Source: Epiperipatus broadwayi (taxonomy: Eukaryota > Onychophora > Udeonychophora > Euonychophora > Peripatidae). From it: a stretch of DNA of 64,000 nucleotides. Made by a program: the position numbers and the translations under genes. The number at the start of each line of letters is the position of its first letter. Position 1 is the first letter of the stretch. Below the pieces are notes generated by a model. That model saw nothing but the letters and a program-made list of their open reading frames with translations. It searched no databases and was not told where the DNA came from. Shown here piece after piece: positions 1 through 13,689 of the stretch. The stretch is from NCBI GenBank assembly GCA_028023455.1, contig JAQFVV010012476.1, positions 5,340,594 through 5,404,593 on the forward strand, in the 5' to 3' direction.

Positions 1-2740
1 AATATAGATTAATATATTGAAGGTTCAGCGCATTATTCATCAGTCACAACATAATTTAATAATGTTTTATTAGCAAATATTGCATTTCTTGCCCACCTTA
101 ATCGGATATAGAGATTATTTTTAATTATATGTGCTGTGTATATGTTAAATTCTCGGTCCGAAGGTCAGATGGAGTAACTAGACCATAACTACTATGACCA
201 ACCGATAACATTTGACTATTCTTGGGGATAATTTACCAATAGTTGCCACCATATAATAGAATTAATACACAGGGAAAATATAATAATACGAACATTTAAT
301 TTAAAGTAATATATATATATGAGTATGTGTTGGGTGCATTTACCTATTCTATTATTTATTATGATGAAAATTTAAATAACGAGTCAAAGTCTAGTCTTAC
401 TATGAGCTAAAATTGAAGCAGAGTGCGAGTGGAAAGTACATATATATATGCACACACAGAAGTATCTGAATGTACATGTGTCCATGTTATTTTGCTATCA
501 ATATAAAAAGCAAACTACATTTCTTTAATAGAAAAGAAAAATTTTGCTTGTCATTTCCTCCCTCTTTTGTATAAAATGTCCATTATTTTTGGTTCAAACA
601 CGTCAGTAAGGTTACCGTTTCTTTTTGAGTGTACTTTGCAAAAAACGGCGCTCAAATTTCTAGAAGGCGCGGAAATGAACCGAAGCAAGCTTAGCCGTAG
701 AATGTCTCTGTGTGATTAGGTAGCATAAAATTAATGGAGTCAAACAGACTCGTAAAGAAACTGTTTCGAATAAAATGGCCGAGTGTTTAATTTTCAATAA
801 AAATTCAACAGACATCTGTTAAAAATCGACTGCGTTTAAAAGACGGAGCTGTAGTAATTGTTTTACAGGAAAACGATTATGTGCGCGTGTGTATGTTTTT
901 ATTTGCAAATCAGGTGAAATAAATAAACGTTACATACAAACACATCACAAGGACATTTTAAAGCCTCGCGTCTTTCTTTTCCGTCGCTTTAACGTAAAAA
1001 AGAAAACATTATTAACAATCGCTGATGAGAAAGAAAGAGAATTGATTACAAATTCGTCCTCACTGTTCAAAGATGAATGCAGAAAAGTACGAGATTGTCA
1101 AATTTGTAAATATTTAATAACATAAACAAATGTTATTTTTTTTAATCAACATCCATAGATTATAAAGGTAATAGTAGATCCAAAGCCTAAAGACATGACG
1201 TTTCATGCATAGCAATATTTCTAGAATTGCACGCGCAATTTTATTAATTTATTTGCAGGGGATAAATATTGCTTTTAAACAAGCGTAGACTATTGAGTTG
1301 GTATGTCAATAAATCAATTCCTCGATAAATCTAACTAACGAATAGATTTCATCTCCATTGTAGGCGTATTATTAACTGTACTCTAATATCTAAATATTAT
1401 ACTAACACGTTTCTACCCGCTTGACTTAGAATCTTTTATTTTATTAGTATTTTCATTTCATCACAATTATTTCACGTTTAATTAATTTAAGTAATCTTTC
1501 TTTTTTTATTATTTGAAAATTTAAATAATTAAAAATCTTCAATAAACTGTTGAGTAATTTTATAATTTAATTTAAATTGGGGTTAATCCGACGCAACCGT
1601 TCCATCCTGTATCTAGACGCAAATTGTCGGTCGGAGAAAAGGCAAAAAATATAATGATAAAAAAAGAGCGAATTCTTTTTCTTCGATCGATACGGATTTC
1701 TTTAATTCCAACGTTAACTATATGGACGATCATTGTACTCATTTATGTCAAGTGCGTGCATGTTTTATTTCCTTTTCTTAAAAGATTAAAGATAATCTTT
1801 ATTATTATTGTACTTATTATTACATTATTATTAAAATCACAGGTGTTGTATTTAGTATTATTATTATTGTGTTAATAAATTCACAGGTGTTTTACAATTT
1901 TTAACAATTCATATAACTTTATTACAAAACTGGATATTTATAAAGCTGGTTTCTTGACTCTAGAAAATCTTTAGAATAAGGAAAGTAAAAACATACTTGA
2001 TCATCATCGGTGATATTTAACCATTGAGTTCCATTTATCCATGATATAGACAAAATGCGGAATCTGATAATTTGGCTCTGAAGTGTCTTCGAGCAATCGA
2101 CACTGAGTTTAAGTAAAACAATTCACCGTCTCAAATAATTTGCTCCTAGTTTACATTTATGAAATTATAAAAACATTTATATATAAAATAAAAATATAAA
2201 TTCATCGTAACTTTTTTTAAAGTTTTGTATTATTCATTTCATACTTCATATATATATATAATGCTTTATATTTAATAGTAATAAATTAATATATTAGTAA
2301 AATTAATTAGAATAAATTAATAAACATAATATAAACGTTTTGTAACAGGATTAAATTAGTGATTAATGATAATAAATATTATTAAAATTTTTAGGAAAAT
2401 ATAAATTTGTCATTACTTCTGTAATCTAAAAAAGGAACACATATATTATTTTAAGAGGGGGGGGAAATCTTAGTATATACGTATATATAGGTGTGTGTGT
2501 GTGTGAATATATGTACAATTACACACACGCACACACATCTATTATAAATTATGGAACTATTTTTTATATAAAATAGTTGCATTATGTTCTTTTAATATTT
2601 TCAATAGTGAAATAATTTTTTTGAGGGGTTAACTAATTTATTTTACTTTTGAAATATATTCCAACACTTCTTTCTAACGAGATCACCAATATAACTATTT
2701 CATTTTCATAATGATTAACTAAGACACGTGATAAAGCAAA
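1..2740. other. Non-coding stretch, probable intron of the sulfotransferase gene
   Basis: No recognised gene. This lies on the 3' side of the splice donor of the minus-strand sulfotransferase exon, so it is inferred to be intron. It is AT-rich with short TA and CA/GT runs (2490-2540) and a run of eight G near 2457. Two patches carry more CpG than their surroundings (about 600-720 and 1580-1640). A 78-codon open frame at 889-1125 (+) has no recognisable domain; its single cluster of cysteines near the C-terminus is not enough to name it. Confidence 0.4.
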
Positions 2741-2742
2741 AC

Positions 2743-3790
<1,048 letters not shown>

Positions 3791-3794
3791 CGGT

Positions 3795-5920
3795 AGTTTT
3801 AACGGCAGTGGTTATTTTTCCCTCCGTTCCCCGACTCCCCCATTTGAATACAGTGTAGTTATTTTTTTCAGTCATGCAATGTCTCTGCAGACCAAATAGC
3901 TTTACTTAACAAAGAATCAAGCTTAGCGAATGAGTCCTGCCGCGAGATTTTCTTTTTCTTTCCTATTTATAAAAACTAATAATAATTAAGATTCAAAAGA
4001 ACACACCTAATATTACCTTGACATATTGGGTGTTGTAAAAAAATATATATATTGTGCGCATGTGTGTATTATTTTTTTTCTTGTGCACGCACGATATAGC
4101 TGAGCACACTTAATGCCTACTTTTCAACAAACCACGCAACATAAATACGTGTGTGTGTGTTATATTATTACACAGCGTGTATATACACGTGATGCATTAC
4201 CATCCATCGATTACCGTCTTATCATATTTCTCTCATATGCTTTCTTATCTTCAATTCATCCAAGCGTGAAACAGCATATCTTTACTTTAAATTCACAACT
4301 CAAATTTGGATGCTCTCTAAATCTCTCGGACGTTTCGCTTCTTTCGAAATTGCGTCAAAATACTTATTAGGTCGAGTTATGATTCGGTAGTCTGATCAAG
4401 AAAAGATATATTGTCAAATTAGCATTATTTTACTCTGATGTTCTGTTACTTATAATTTTATATATACTCACCATAAATGAAGCGTGTTTTATTTCCATCG
4501 TTTATATACACATTGCTGCCGTAAAATAAAGTATATTTATTTTTGTGTTATGTGAATCCACGATTACAATTGCTAGGTAATGTTGAAGTGTGTGTGTGTG
4601 TTGAACTTTTCGATATAAAAGCTTGATATTTAGTCAATTGGGCTTTATGACTGAATCAAGATACAATTTGCATAAATTATTTTTTTAACTATATAAGTAT
4701 GTAAGAGTGCGCGTCACGTTTGGTTAAAACATCTAGGCAATAAGGTACTATAATATGACCATCACTATAACAGTCTGACCAACATGTTATTATAATTTGT
4801 TTAATATAATCAGTGCTTGCTACTCTTACATATATTCTTTTTTTTTTTTTTATCAATGCCTGTCTCTTTTCAACTTTATCGTATTGTAATCATCCACCAG
4901 CCCAGGTACTTAGACGATCATTTTTACTATCATTTTACAATTAACCTTCATTCTCATGTAAACTAGAATATTAAATCTGAATATCAGTGGCCATCTTCAG
5001 GTTCGATATCTTTCACTTTACAACTCTCACATAATGGAGGGATTAGTTCTTATCCACTTTTAGCACCTTTGGAAAGGGTCAGGTTATGCTAAAACAAATA
5101 TAAAAAAATCACAAAAATAAAAAAAAACTAAGTTAATATGCTTGGATGTGAAGGATACAACATACTTTTAAGCTGAATGATGATGAGCGATAAACCACTT
5201 CAATAATGGAAATTGAAAAGCCTCATTGGGTAGTAGTCAATGCAATTCCTTATCATACCCTTGATTTGAGATTATAATTCAAATGGGAACTTGAAAAATT
5301 TTTCAGCTATAAGATAAAAACATAAAATAGTGTTTTTTTTTTTAATAAATGCCCCAACTGCAAATAATAGGCTTCTCCAACCATTGCTCATATTGGAACA
5401 GTGAACAAGATGACAGAATTCATCAAGTTTTCCAATTGTGATTTGGTAAGAGTTTGGGTGGTGTTTCATTCTTTGTTTCATCATGAGCTAATAGCAAGAT
5501 TCCCATTTACGGGTCAAAGTTAAATGGTTTGCTGGGTTAACTATTGTGCAGCTGCCCGTTAAAATTTTTTTACTAAGAAATCATTTGGCACAGGTTTTAA
5601 TGCAAATTGTAGGCATGACAAGTAAATGTGATTATCTCTGACCAAGGATTTTTGGAATAGAAGAAAAGGTAAATAAAAGAGCGAAGCAGTGGGGTCAATT
5701 GGCAAAGTGGATATAAAAATTTCTAAGTTAGCTAACACTTTTCCCCCAGCTAGTTAACATCCCAATGCAGTAATTTTTTAACTGGAAGTCCTTTTATCGG
5801 ACATGATCACACCCTTGTATTTGAATCTAAATAAATTGTAGACCTTTTTCATAGAATTAATAATTTATAAGTTTGTAGATTTTTTTTCAAAGCAATATTT
5901 TTCAACGAATTTAGTTATCT
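3795..5920. other. Intergenic, nothing recognised
   Basis: AT-rich with short GT, TA and T runs. An 85-codon open frame at 4113-4370 has no domain that I recognise. I see no RNA gene or clear mobile element. Confidence 0.4.
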
Positions 5921-5924
5921 TTCA

Positions 5925-6340
5925 TTAAATATGTGTGTGTGCGCGTGGGTGTGCATGTGGATGAAGTTTATAACGATGAGACAACCATACCTTTCTTTTT
6001 AAGGCATATGTGCATTTATGAGTATGTTGTGAGAATGTGCAAGAAGCTCTTAAAGATAAAAATCCCTCACTAGTTCTATCCAAAGTGTGAATACAGTGTA
6101 CATATACGTACATATGCATTTGCGTGATGTAGTATCACTATCTCTCTTTAAGTCATATATACATGTGCTTACATGTGTGTGTCTATATATATACATATTC
6201 AAATGTGATGAAATTTATAAGAGTAGGACATCCATTACTTACTCATTAAGGTATATATATATACTTGTGTGTGAATGAATGTATGTGTGCATGAAGTTTA
6301 TAAAAGTAAGATATTCATCACTCGTTCTCTTTAAAAAAAA
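5925..6340. repeat. Degenerate minisatellite, about 110-170 bp units
   Basis: At least three imperfect units, each with a GT/TA-rich leader, then a module like ATGAAGTTTATAA, a purine-rich link, CATCCATTACT-like sequence and a TTTAAGG/CTTTAA end (at about 5958, 6207 and 6291). The unit between 6090 and 6200 is partial. The open frames here on both strands come from the repeat and are not genes. Confidence 0.6.
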
Positions 6341-6664
6341 AAAAAAAGCTTGTTTAGAATCTTTTCTAATGATAATAGCAAAGGAGAAAACCATATTCAC
6401 CAAACGAATCAAACGGAAGTTTGATTGAACTTGTTGCAATTTTTCTTTTTTGGTTGTCTCCTCTAGTTAAGAAAAATTACTAATATCTATTTACTTATAT
6501 CTAAAAAAAAAAAATATGCTTTTTTAAAATATTCTGAATTACTCAAGCAAATTTCAAGTTGTAAAAAGATTCAAAACCCACATCATGAGCACGGGAAGCA
6601 GATATGATAACCATTACCCCACGCCCACATAAGCTGTTGACAAATACATAATTAACGGCTATTA

Positions 6665-7135
6665 AGAAAAGGAAATATACCTATGTGTTAGAAAAAGAAA
6701 GTTTTTAATAAATGTGTTTTACCAGTTCTTACTTATGGATCTGAGACTTGGACACTTAATAGAATAGCAATACTAAGACTTCAGACCAGCATGGACAGAT
6801 GCATGTTGGGAGTAACAAAAAGAGATCGAAAACAAATATATGGGTAAGAGAACAAACAGTTTGTTACTGACTTCATTGAAAAAATTAACAGACTGAAGTA
6901 GAGTTGGACTCGACATATTTCTAGAAAGGATGATAATAGATGAACAATTGAAATCTTAAACTGGATTCCAAGAGATTGCAAAAGACCCAAAAAGAGACCA
7001 CATGTGAGATGGGTGGATGAAATAAGAAAGTGTGCAGGGGTGATGTGGAGAAGAGAAGTTAAAGATCAGAGAAGATGGATTGAACTTGGAGAGACCTTCA
7101 TCCTGAAGTGGATTGATAATGGTTGATGGTGATGA
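6665..7135 (+). mobile_element. RTE-like LINE, 3' end of ORF2 (decayed)
   Basis: A 5'-truncated non-LTR retrotransposon copy. In one main frame it reads FNKCVLPVLTYGSETWTLNR, then RLQTSMDRCMLGVTKRDRK, a stop, a match to the WRWAGHISRR motif (here SWTRHISRK), then PRDCKRPKKRPHVRWVDEIRK and RRWIELGETFILKW. This run of motifs is the usual C-terminal tail of RTE-type endonuclease-reverse transcriptases. Stops occur at about 6846, 6899 and 6941, so it is inactive. It ends in GATGGTGATGA-like sequence without a long poly-A. Three other copies in the window share this tail. Confidence 0.85.
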
Positions 7136-7139
7136 AAAA

Positions 7140-8040
7140 ATTCTCTCTAGTTCTATTTCCAATAGGGAGAAAATCCCCATTTACCTGAAGAAAGAGATGA
7201 CTCTTCATATCCACTGAATTTGGAGCCATATCCATGGTAATTCTGCAAAGCTATGCTTGTCCCCAATGATCAGAATTAAAAACTATTGCTTGTAAAGAAT
7301 AAAAAAAAAAGAACAAACCACTATCATTAATAAAATAGAGCATTATCATTGATTAAAATTTGTTCACAGTAATAACAATGGGCACAAATAGAAGACTTTA
7401 ATGACCAGCCTACTGCAATAGAATAAAAAAATATATATAGCATTACTTTTTCTAGGAACTTGTTACCATGGCAATATGTGATGCTGACTAGTTTAATAAA
7501 ATAACAAACATGTGTATACATAATCATAGCATTATTTTTCTCTATAGAAGGCTTTTTTTTTCATATCTACACTACTGACATTTATCATAAGCATGAGTAA
7601 TCAATGATTATAAATCCCCATTCGTAAACTGATTTCTGGCTTTTGCTTTCATCAGTAAATCTGAGGGTAGAGTTTTAAATGTGGTAAAATGTCTGGTAAT
7701 CTTTTGATTACTCAAAATTATAGTAGATGGCCTACAAGTCTACTCTTGATTTAGCCTATTATGTAAATCGAAAAATTAAATAATTGACTGTTATTACGTA
7801 TATATCTATTAAAATCATGTATCATTTTTTAAATTTACTTTTCACTTTTTTTTTTACTCTTAAACATGTGTAGGAATGTTAAATAACTGTCAAGAAACAA
7901 TATGGTATAACTGAACAAAGGAGTATGACCAAATGACATTTGCTGATGATTACAATATTAATATTTGTTGATTATTAGAATATTTCATGATTTATTGGCA
8001 GCCCCTTAAAACAATTCATTCTAAACTCTGTTTAGATTCT
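7140..8040. other. Intergenic with one repeat core
   Basis: No gene seen. At 7628-7675 lies a solitary copy of the core (TTTCTGGCTTTTGCTTTCATCAGT-like) that is also found in foldback family A and in the 400 bp tandem repeat. The rest is AT-rich unique-looking sequence. Confidence 0.45.
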
Positions 8041-8044
8041 TCTT

Positions 8045-8165
8045 CCTGGTTTGGTGCAGCAGCAAAGATGTGGATTCTGGAATTCAAGGTCCATGGATCA
8101 TATCAGTTCTGTCATTTCTAGTACTCAAACTTCTTATGAACTCCTGAGAAAATACATCATTTGAC
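8045..8165 (+). repeat. SINE family C, single copy
   Basis: About 120 bp with a tRNA-like beginning (GGTGCAGCAGCAAAG, then GATTCTGGAATTCAAGG) and the family's tail ACTTCTTATGAACTCC. The same layout is seen at 35050, 38118 and 58555 and as an array at 30830-31975. Confidence 0.6.
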
Positions 8166-8171
8166 TTTTGT

Positions 8172-8226
8172 CATGCATGTTTGGGACAGTCACGGTGCAT
8201 TGCATGTTTGGGACAGTCACGGTGCA
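8172..8226. repeat. 28 bp tandem duplication
   Basis: Two almost perfect copies of a unit containing TTTGGGACAGTCACGGTGCA sit back to back just before the long ATT microsatellite. Near identity implies a recent event. Confidence 0.85.
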
Positions 8227-8256
8227 TCTTTGTCATTCCAAACAATAAACCATTCA

Positions 8257-8479
<223 letters not shown>

Positions 8480-8582
8480 CACAAACATTAACATACCCAT
8501 TAATCTTGCTATAAGAACTAGTTCACTGTAATTTTTTTAAAACAACATATGATCACCTTTTTCTATGCTTCATAAGTTTATT

Positions 8583-8908
8583 AAAACAGTAGAAAACTAT
8601 CCAGACAGTATTACCACCCACTGCAAGCCATAGTAATTAATGGATGCTAGAATGTATTGCATAAAATACCTGTCTAATGCCTACTCCTCCAATACCCTCA
8701 GACTAGTGTCTGGCTTGTAGTTTCCATCAGTATTTTCAGATTTAAGGCTCCTCCCTGATGAAAGTGACAGGCTAGAAATTAGTCTGGACATATTGGATGA
8801 GTAGGCATTAGACAGGGATTTTATGTAAAAAAAATCTCTAGCAACCATTGATTACAGGGGCTTGCACTGTGTGGCACTACTGTCTGGAGAATCTTACTAC
8901 TGTAATTG
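8583..8908. repeat. Foldback element family A, full copy
   Basis: Two inverted arms of about 150 bp. The left arm (8586-8735) reads CCAGACAGTATTACCACCC, CACTGCAAGCC, CCTGTCTAATGCCTACTC and CAGACTAGTGTCTGGCTTG; the right arm (8750-8905) gives the reverse complement of each block with few changes. There is no coding capacity. Related copies lie at 30418, 46478 and 47165. It is probably a non-autonomous DNA element; the target duplication is not clear. Confidence 0.8.
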
Positions 8909-8954
8909 TTCTACTTTTTTTTTCAATATATATGTAAAAACTATTCTGGCAATA

Positions 8955-9215
8955 AATGAGTCCAAATATGTTACTAAGATCATTTAAAAGCATGATTGCA
9001 AAGGAATCATTTAAGTGAACTTGTAAATAACTATCATCTTTTATTATATCAATGCCAATCTAGTTTGTAATATTTTTATCTGGCAAAATAGATTGGTGCT
9101 GATATAATAAAAGGTGGCCATTATTTACAAATTCATTTAAATAATTCTTTAATAATCTTGCTTGTGAATTAGCTTAGTAATATGTTCAAACCTTTTTGTT
9201 TCACAAATGTGTTTA
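8955..9215. repeat. Foldback element, arms about 110 bp
   Basis: Left arm 8955-9072 and right arm 9083-9215 are inverted copies. Shared blocks include ACTTGTAAATAA, CTTTTATTATATCA and CCAATCTA. The loop is only a few tens of bases. It is placed directly between family A and the pogo remnant. No coding capacity. Confidence 0.7.
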
Positions 9216-9298
9216 TATTCCTACAGTTACATATCTGGTATGCTTAAATTTATTTATATGCTTGTTAACATCCTTAGAATTTACATTAACATTATTTA

Positions 9299-10123
9299 CC
9301 ATATTTACCAGCATATATGATGCAGCAGCATATAACACACATTTTATCTAATGTTTAAGTATCGAGTAGAAAATCTGAAATTTTTAGATTTCCATAAGTC
9401 TTTAAATCCAGCTATCTACAAAACACATAAATAGCAAATACTGTAGTTATGCACCTTTCAATCTTCATCCTCAAAACCCAGAAAATCAACCCAGAACTAA
9501 ATGAAAAATCACTTGGAGCCTCTTTTTCAAAGTCTGAGTTTTTATATAATAAATCATCTTTTGTGTCATCAAGTGAGTTACTAAATCCACATTTCTTAAA
9601 TGGCATAACATGTTTCACAGTTTTGACCCATTCACAAATTTGCATAGTACTAGGTCTTTTCCTTCTTCCTGATGATATCACTACAAAATTTGTAGACTGC
9701 ATCCAACTGTTCAGTTCCCCCTTCACAAATCCTTTAAATGCTTTATTAATGTAGATATCTAAAGGTTGAAACTGTCTCATCTGAATTTACAGCTAATTAA
9801 GTTTCAGTGGGCTGATTTTATTTTTCACAGCTTTTGTTCTGTGACTCTGAAACTGATGTTATATTAAGAAGGCAGGTTTCTATAACAGTTCACCAGAATG
9901 CTCAGGCCACACATTGTCTATTCACAACTTTATTCCCTCTTCATGTGTGCAGCCCTTAGGATGAATGTGCACAAACATATATATGTATACTAATTTAAAC
10001 CAGAAGTTTTAGACAGACTGAAATTTCGACTCATAATTTTGATTATGACTGTATAAGACCCATCCCATATTTTACACATAGTTTGAAGGGGAAAAAGTGC
10101 ATCCTATACACCAGAAAATATGG
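9299..10123 (-). mobile_element. pogo/Tigger-like DNA transposon, internally deleted
   Basis: Ends match as inverted repeats: CCATATTTACCAGCATATATG at the left (9299 on), and its relative at the right end when read in reverse (CCATATTTTCTGGTGTATAGG). Both sides are flanked by TA (9297-9298 and 10124-10125), the target duplication of the Tc1/mariner/pogo group. The interior keeps only the C-terminal part of a transposase on the minus strand, so most of the gene has been lost. The TIRs resemble the common animal 'TACCGTATTTTTCGG..TATAAG' type ends, stated from memory. Confidence 0.75.
9412..9975 (-). pseudogene. pogo/Tigger DDE transposase, C-terminal remnant
   Basis: The remnant would have cut and joined DNA at TA sites. 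The 122-codon open frame (9412-9780) reads QPLDIYINKAFKGFV, then MQICEWVKTVKHV and FKKCGFSNSLDDTKDDLLY, the standard C-terminal blocks of Tigger transposases (QPLDVxINKPFK, FKKCGIxNxxDGxEDD). Upstream, in frames broken by stops, come HPKGCTHEEGIKL, IDNVWPEH and KPAFLI, matching the core that leads to the second catalytic Asp. That Asp position reads as His here after a stop. The N-terminal DNA-binding half is absent. It is inactive. Domesticated pogo-derived genes exist in animals, but the stops argue against that here. Confidence 0.85.
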
Positions 10124-10130
10124 TATTTAC

Positions 10131-10253
10131 AATATCTATAGAAATTTATAGAAACTTAAGCCTTATATTATGGCAATATTTGATGGAAAAGATTGATTTT
10201 TTTATCAAATGTTACCATATATAAGACCAAAAGTTTTTATAAATTTCTATAGA
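10131..10253. repeat. Short palindrome, arms about 48 bp
   Basis: 10136-10185 pairs with 10205-10253: TCTATAGAAATTTATA, CTTATATTATGG and ATATTTGAT against their reverse complements. It sits directly beside the right end of the pogo remnant and is probably a small foldback element. Confidence 0.7.
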
Positions 10254-10259
10254 AGACCT

Positions 10260-11215
10260 AAGTAAATAAAGTTAATAAATTATATGTAAGTGTACATTTA
10301 TGTGTTTATATGGTTGTAAGATAAATTAACAACTCTAATAATAGGAAATTTACTTGGAGAAATAAACTCCTAATCTAAACACATTATGATATGTAATGCA
10401 AGATCATCCACTATCAGAACTATGCTGCATTGAATAAAAATAAAATTACTTTTATTAATTTCTAAATTATTTATAATATCATCAGACATAAAACTTAAAG
10501 CAATAACATAATGTTCTCATCAGTGTTATAGTCTATTTAATGAATCTTTGTAAAAAAAAAAAAAAATTGAAATACGTGGAAGTGATTTCAATGGTATTCA
10601 TTGCATCACACTTGTGATATGAGAGAATAATGCATTATATATCACAATGCATTTAAATTTTTTTGATTATTTATACATAGTTTAGAGTTTAAGTTTGCCC
10701 TAGAAAGTTTTAAAATATGTTACCCATATATACAGTAACAGATGGTATATTATACTATCATACAAAACATAAATAGAATAAGCTTCATTCTTGTGTCACT
10801 GGATAACTACAATACTTATACAAAAAAAATAAGTATAGGCTTTTTATACAATAAGTGTTTCACCAGTAAATTGCAAAGTCATCAGCTGCTTCAACAAGAC
10901 AATAATTGTATTCAAAAATACTATTGTAGTCATGGCTTCATGATATTTTAAAAGTTAAATACTAACAGAACTAAAGGAATATGTTGATAGTATTCAATTT
11001 TATTCATAATTTATGGTCATTTAACAATTAGTTAAGAGGAGCTCACTAAAATTTGCAGGTACTTTCATTTCAATTTTCTGTCATTAAGTTATGATTATTT
11101 ACAATTATGTCTTCAGATTTATATCATTTGTTATACAGGTGTTAACATGTACCAGTAACCACATTGTGTTTAAGCCAAGAATAGAATATCAAACACTAAT
11201 TAAGGCAGTCAAGCA
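10260..11215. other. Intergenic, nothing recognised
   Basis: AT-rich sequence. The open frame at 10742-10951 has no domain I know. No repeat family from the rest of the window was noticed. Confidence 0.35.
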
Positions 11216-11218
11216 TTG

Positions 11219-11324
11219 TTAGCCGAGAGTCAGCGCGGCAGCCTTGCAAGCAAGCAATTGGTTACAGACAGATGTTGCGGGTTCACCTCCAGGTGGATGC
11301 TATGACATATGAAAAAAAAAAAAT
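11219..11324 (+). repeat. tRNA-derived SINE, Leu/Ser-like head
   Basis: The head has the A-box-like AGCCGAGAGTCAGCGCGGC, an anticodon-arm-like CCTTGCAAGCAAG and the B box GCGGGTTCACCTC, then GATGCTATGACATATG and poly-A. A second copy lies inverted at 32462-32568 with the same GATGCTATGACA end. High GC against its surroundings marks it as an insertion. It is not a functional tRNA gene, as the acceptor stem does not close. Confidence 0.75.
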
Positions 11325-11329
11325 AAGTG

Positions 11330-12170
11330 AGGTAAAAATATTTTAGATTCTAATTTAAATTTCAGAGTATAATTTAAAATATATAATTTAGAAACATTAA
11401 AATATAGTATAACTGATTACCAATACTGCATCAAAGCATGCAATGGTGTAAGGGATTTAGTTGTTTTGTGATGAAATGCTACATTTAAAATGATAGAATA
11501 ACATATAATAGGCTGAGGAGTGGAAACAAGCCAACAGTCACTAAATTTAATTACTTGCCGATAATATCCAATTGCTTAACTCCAATCTGCCTTCAGGCAA
11601 AAAACATAACATACATACAAAATAATGAAAGTGTCATAAAGTAAAACATATATGTATAAACAGAGTAGAATAAACACTGTTCTACGTGTATACATATGTA
11701 TGTACAGTAAAATTTTGTTGAAAGGTTCTTTTGATAATAGATTTAAAATTTCTGTGATATGTTTTAAGACAATATTTTATGTTTCCGCTGGCATTCTTTA
11801 ATGATTACAATCCTCTCCAAGTTAAATTATTATAGTTATTAGTTTTTAGGATTTAAGCTAAGATGAATTCTTACGTCATTAAGTTTACTCGATAGAAAAA
11901 GATTAATAATGATACTTAAATATTAACGGTTGATTTATACGCTATAAAAATATGACTAAAGTTGTATTAATCCTTACTCAAAGTTGTTTACATCATTTTA
12001 CAGGTGACACATTTGTGTAATAATGCACACATATTTCTAAGCATATTAATCAACATTCAATCATATATGTGAAAATATATGCTTATATATATATAGAATT
12101 ATAATAATGTAGCATCTTCTCGCAAACGAATATGACCTTTCCAATTTTAAGAGGAAAAAAGATGATGAAG
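11330..12170. other. Intergenic, nothing recognised
   Basis: AT-rich. A small imperfect palindrome at about 11648-11700 (ACATATATGTATA-type arms) is the only structure noticed. Confidence 0.35.
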
Positions 12171-12172
12171 AC

Positions 12173-12190
12173 AGTAGTAGTAGTAGTAGC

Positions 12191-12266
<76 letters not shown>

Positions 12267-12285
12267 ATAATAATAATAATAATAA
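12173..12285. repeat. (AGT)n then (AAT)n microsatellite
   Basis: About 94 bp of AGT units with one interruption, changing to AAT for about 19 bp. The poly-Val open frame through it is an artefact. Confidence 0.97.
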
Positions 12286-12342
12286 ATCAATATATGCGGT
12301 CCTGCTGTCTATAAGTAGTAACTAACTTACAAAAGCTCGTGA

Positions 12343-13060
12343 ATGTACTTCATTAAAGGCAAACATAATCTAACTATTAGTTTAAACATTAAAGGGCTTA
12401 GACCACAATGCTTTGGCTGTGGAGAAAGAAGCCATTTGATTATAGACTGTCCAAAGAATGGAAATAACAAAGGGTTTGATGTATCAGAAGAAAGACTAAA
12501 AAAGAAAACAAGCTATAAACAAAGAGATATAAAGTAAATACTGACATCGGATGTGGGAACTCAGGGAAGTGAAAAGAAGAGAAAACCAGGAAGACCCTCA
12601 AAAAACAGGAAAACAGGAAAAAAGCTAAAATTAGGAGAGCTTATGTTTGATGACACAGGAGAATGGTATCAAATGGACAGATATACTGATGTTGAAACTG
12701 AAAGTGAGTTCGAAGATTCCCAAGATTTACAATTGATAGACAGCCTAAAATAAGGATAATTAAAGATAAAGTAAATTCAAATAAATTCAAAGTAAAAAGT
12801 AAATCTTTATAAATGAAAATTAAAATTGCTTCTTTTAATGTATGGGGTTTGAATTCAATAGGAAAAATATTTAAGTTGAAACAATGGATCAAGGAAACAA
12901 ACCTCATATAATGGGACTGTTTGAAACCAAAATTTATGCAGGGTCACAAATTGATCCACCAAAATTTTTAAATAGTGTGGGCTTTGTTGCATGTTCAAGA
13001 GACTCTACCTCTCCATCAGCCGGGACAGGTCTTTTGATAGCTTGAACATTGTAAATTTAA
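12343..13060 (+). pseudogene. Tx1/L1-like LINE: ORF1 end and start of ORF2 endonuclease
   Basis: A LINE copy in pieces. The first frame (to 12537) holds a CCHC zinc knuckle, CFGCGERSHLIIDC, fitting Cx2Cx4Hx4C, typical of ORF1 nucleic-acid-binding proteins. Next (12553-12753) is a basic tail with KRKPGRPSKN, like an AT-hook, followed by an acidic end. ORF2 starts at the ATG at 12813: IKIASFNVWGLNS, the first block of AP-type endonucleases, then KQWIKET; after a frameshift come GLFETKIY (the Glu of the LxETK block) and SAGTGLLIA. The element then stops, so no reverse transcriptase follows. The class is named from layout and motifs. The 3' piece at 20030-21240 is of the same general type and strand, but I cannot show it is the same copy. 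Confidence 0.75.
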
Positions 13061-13294
13061 GAAAATTAAACATTATAAAGTAACTTAGAAGGATATGCAT
13101 GTCAAATTAGCAACAAGGACAATTTGGCAACAATTTTTTCCCTTCTGTTATAAGTGTTTGATTTGCTAATGGGGTTCAAATGATAATGGACAATCCAGGA
13201 AATTATATGTAAATCCAGAAAGAACTCTTATCAAAAATGGCAATGTAAATGCAAAATTTTTAATTCTTTTGAGATAATAAAGGCCTTTTGAAAC

Positions 13295-13397
<103 letters not shown>

Positions 13398-13689
13398 CAA
13401 CAACTATACATTGAAGAGTTTTGTGATTGTATACAAACCAATTTGCATATCACAAATATGTTCACATGTAGAACAAACTTAATCCATTATTCTATTTATT
13501 TGATATTTTGCGATATTGCCTTTTAATAAATTAGTTCTACAGAAAACTTTCCTTTCTGAAATATTTCTATACCAAGTTTATTTGTAGCTTTTCAATGTTT
13601 TGTCTTTTTCTCTATATTTTACCAAGAAAACATTCTCAGATTCACAATAAAACTTGTAAATGTCCCATCCACTGAAGATGTAATTTTAC

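Noticed and set aside
889-1125. 78-codon frame that might be an exon
   Set aside because: No recognised domain, no good acceptor or donor, and it lies in the likely intron of HS3ST. Kept only as a note in the first stretch.
5925-6340. A CRISPR-like array
   Set aside because: The repeats are long, imperfect and contain GT/TA runs, with no unique spacers of constant length; this is an animal-type genome.
9412-9780. A domesticated pogo-derived host gene
   Set aside because: The frame is confined to the C-terminal part, upstream motifs carry stops, and TIRs with TA flanks are present, so it is a transposon remnant.
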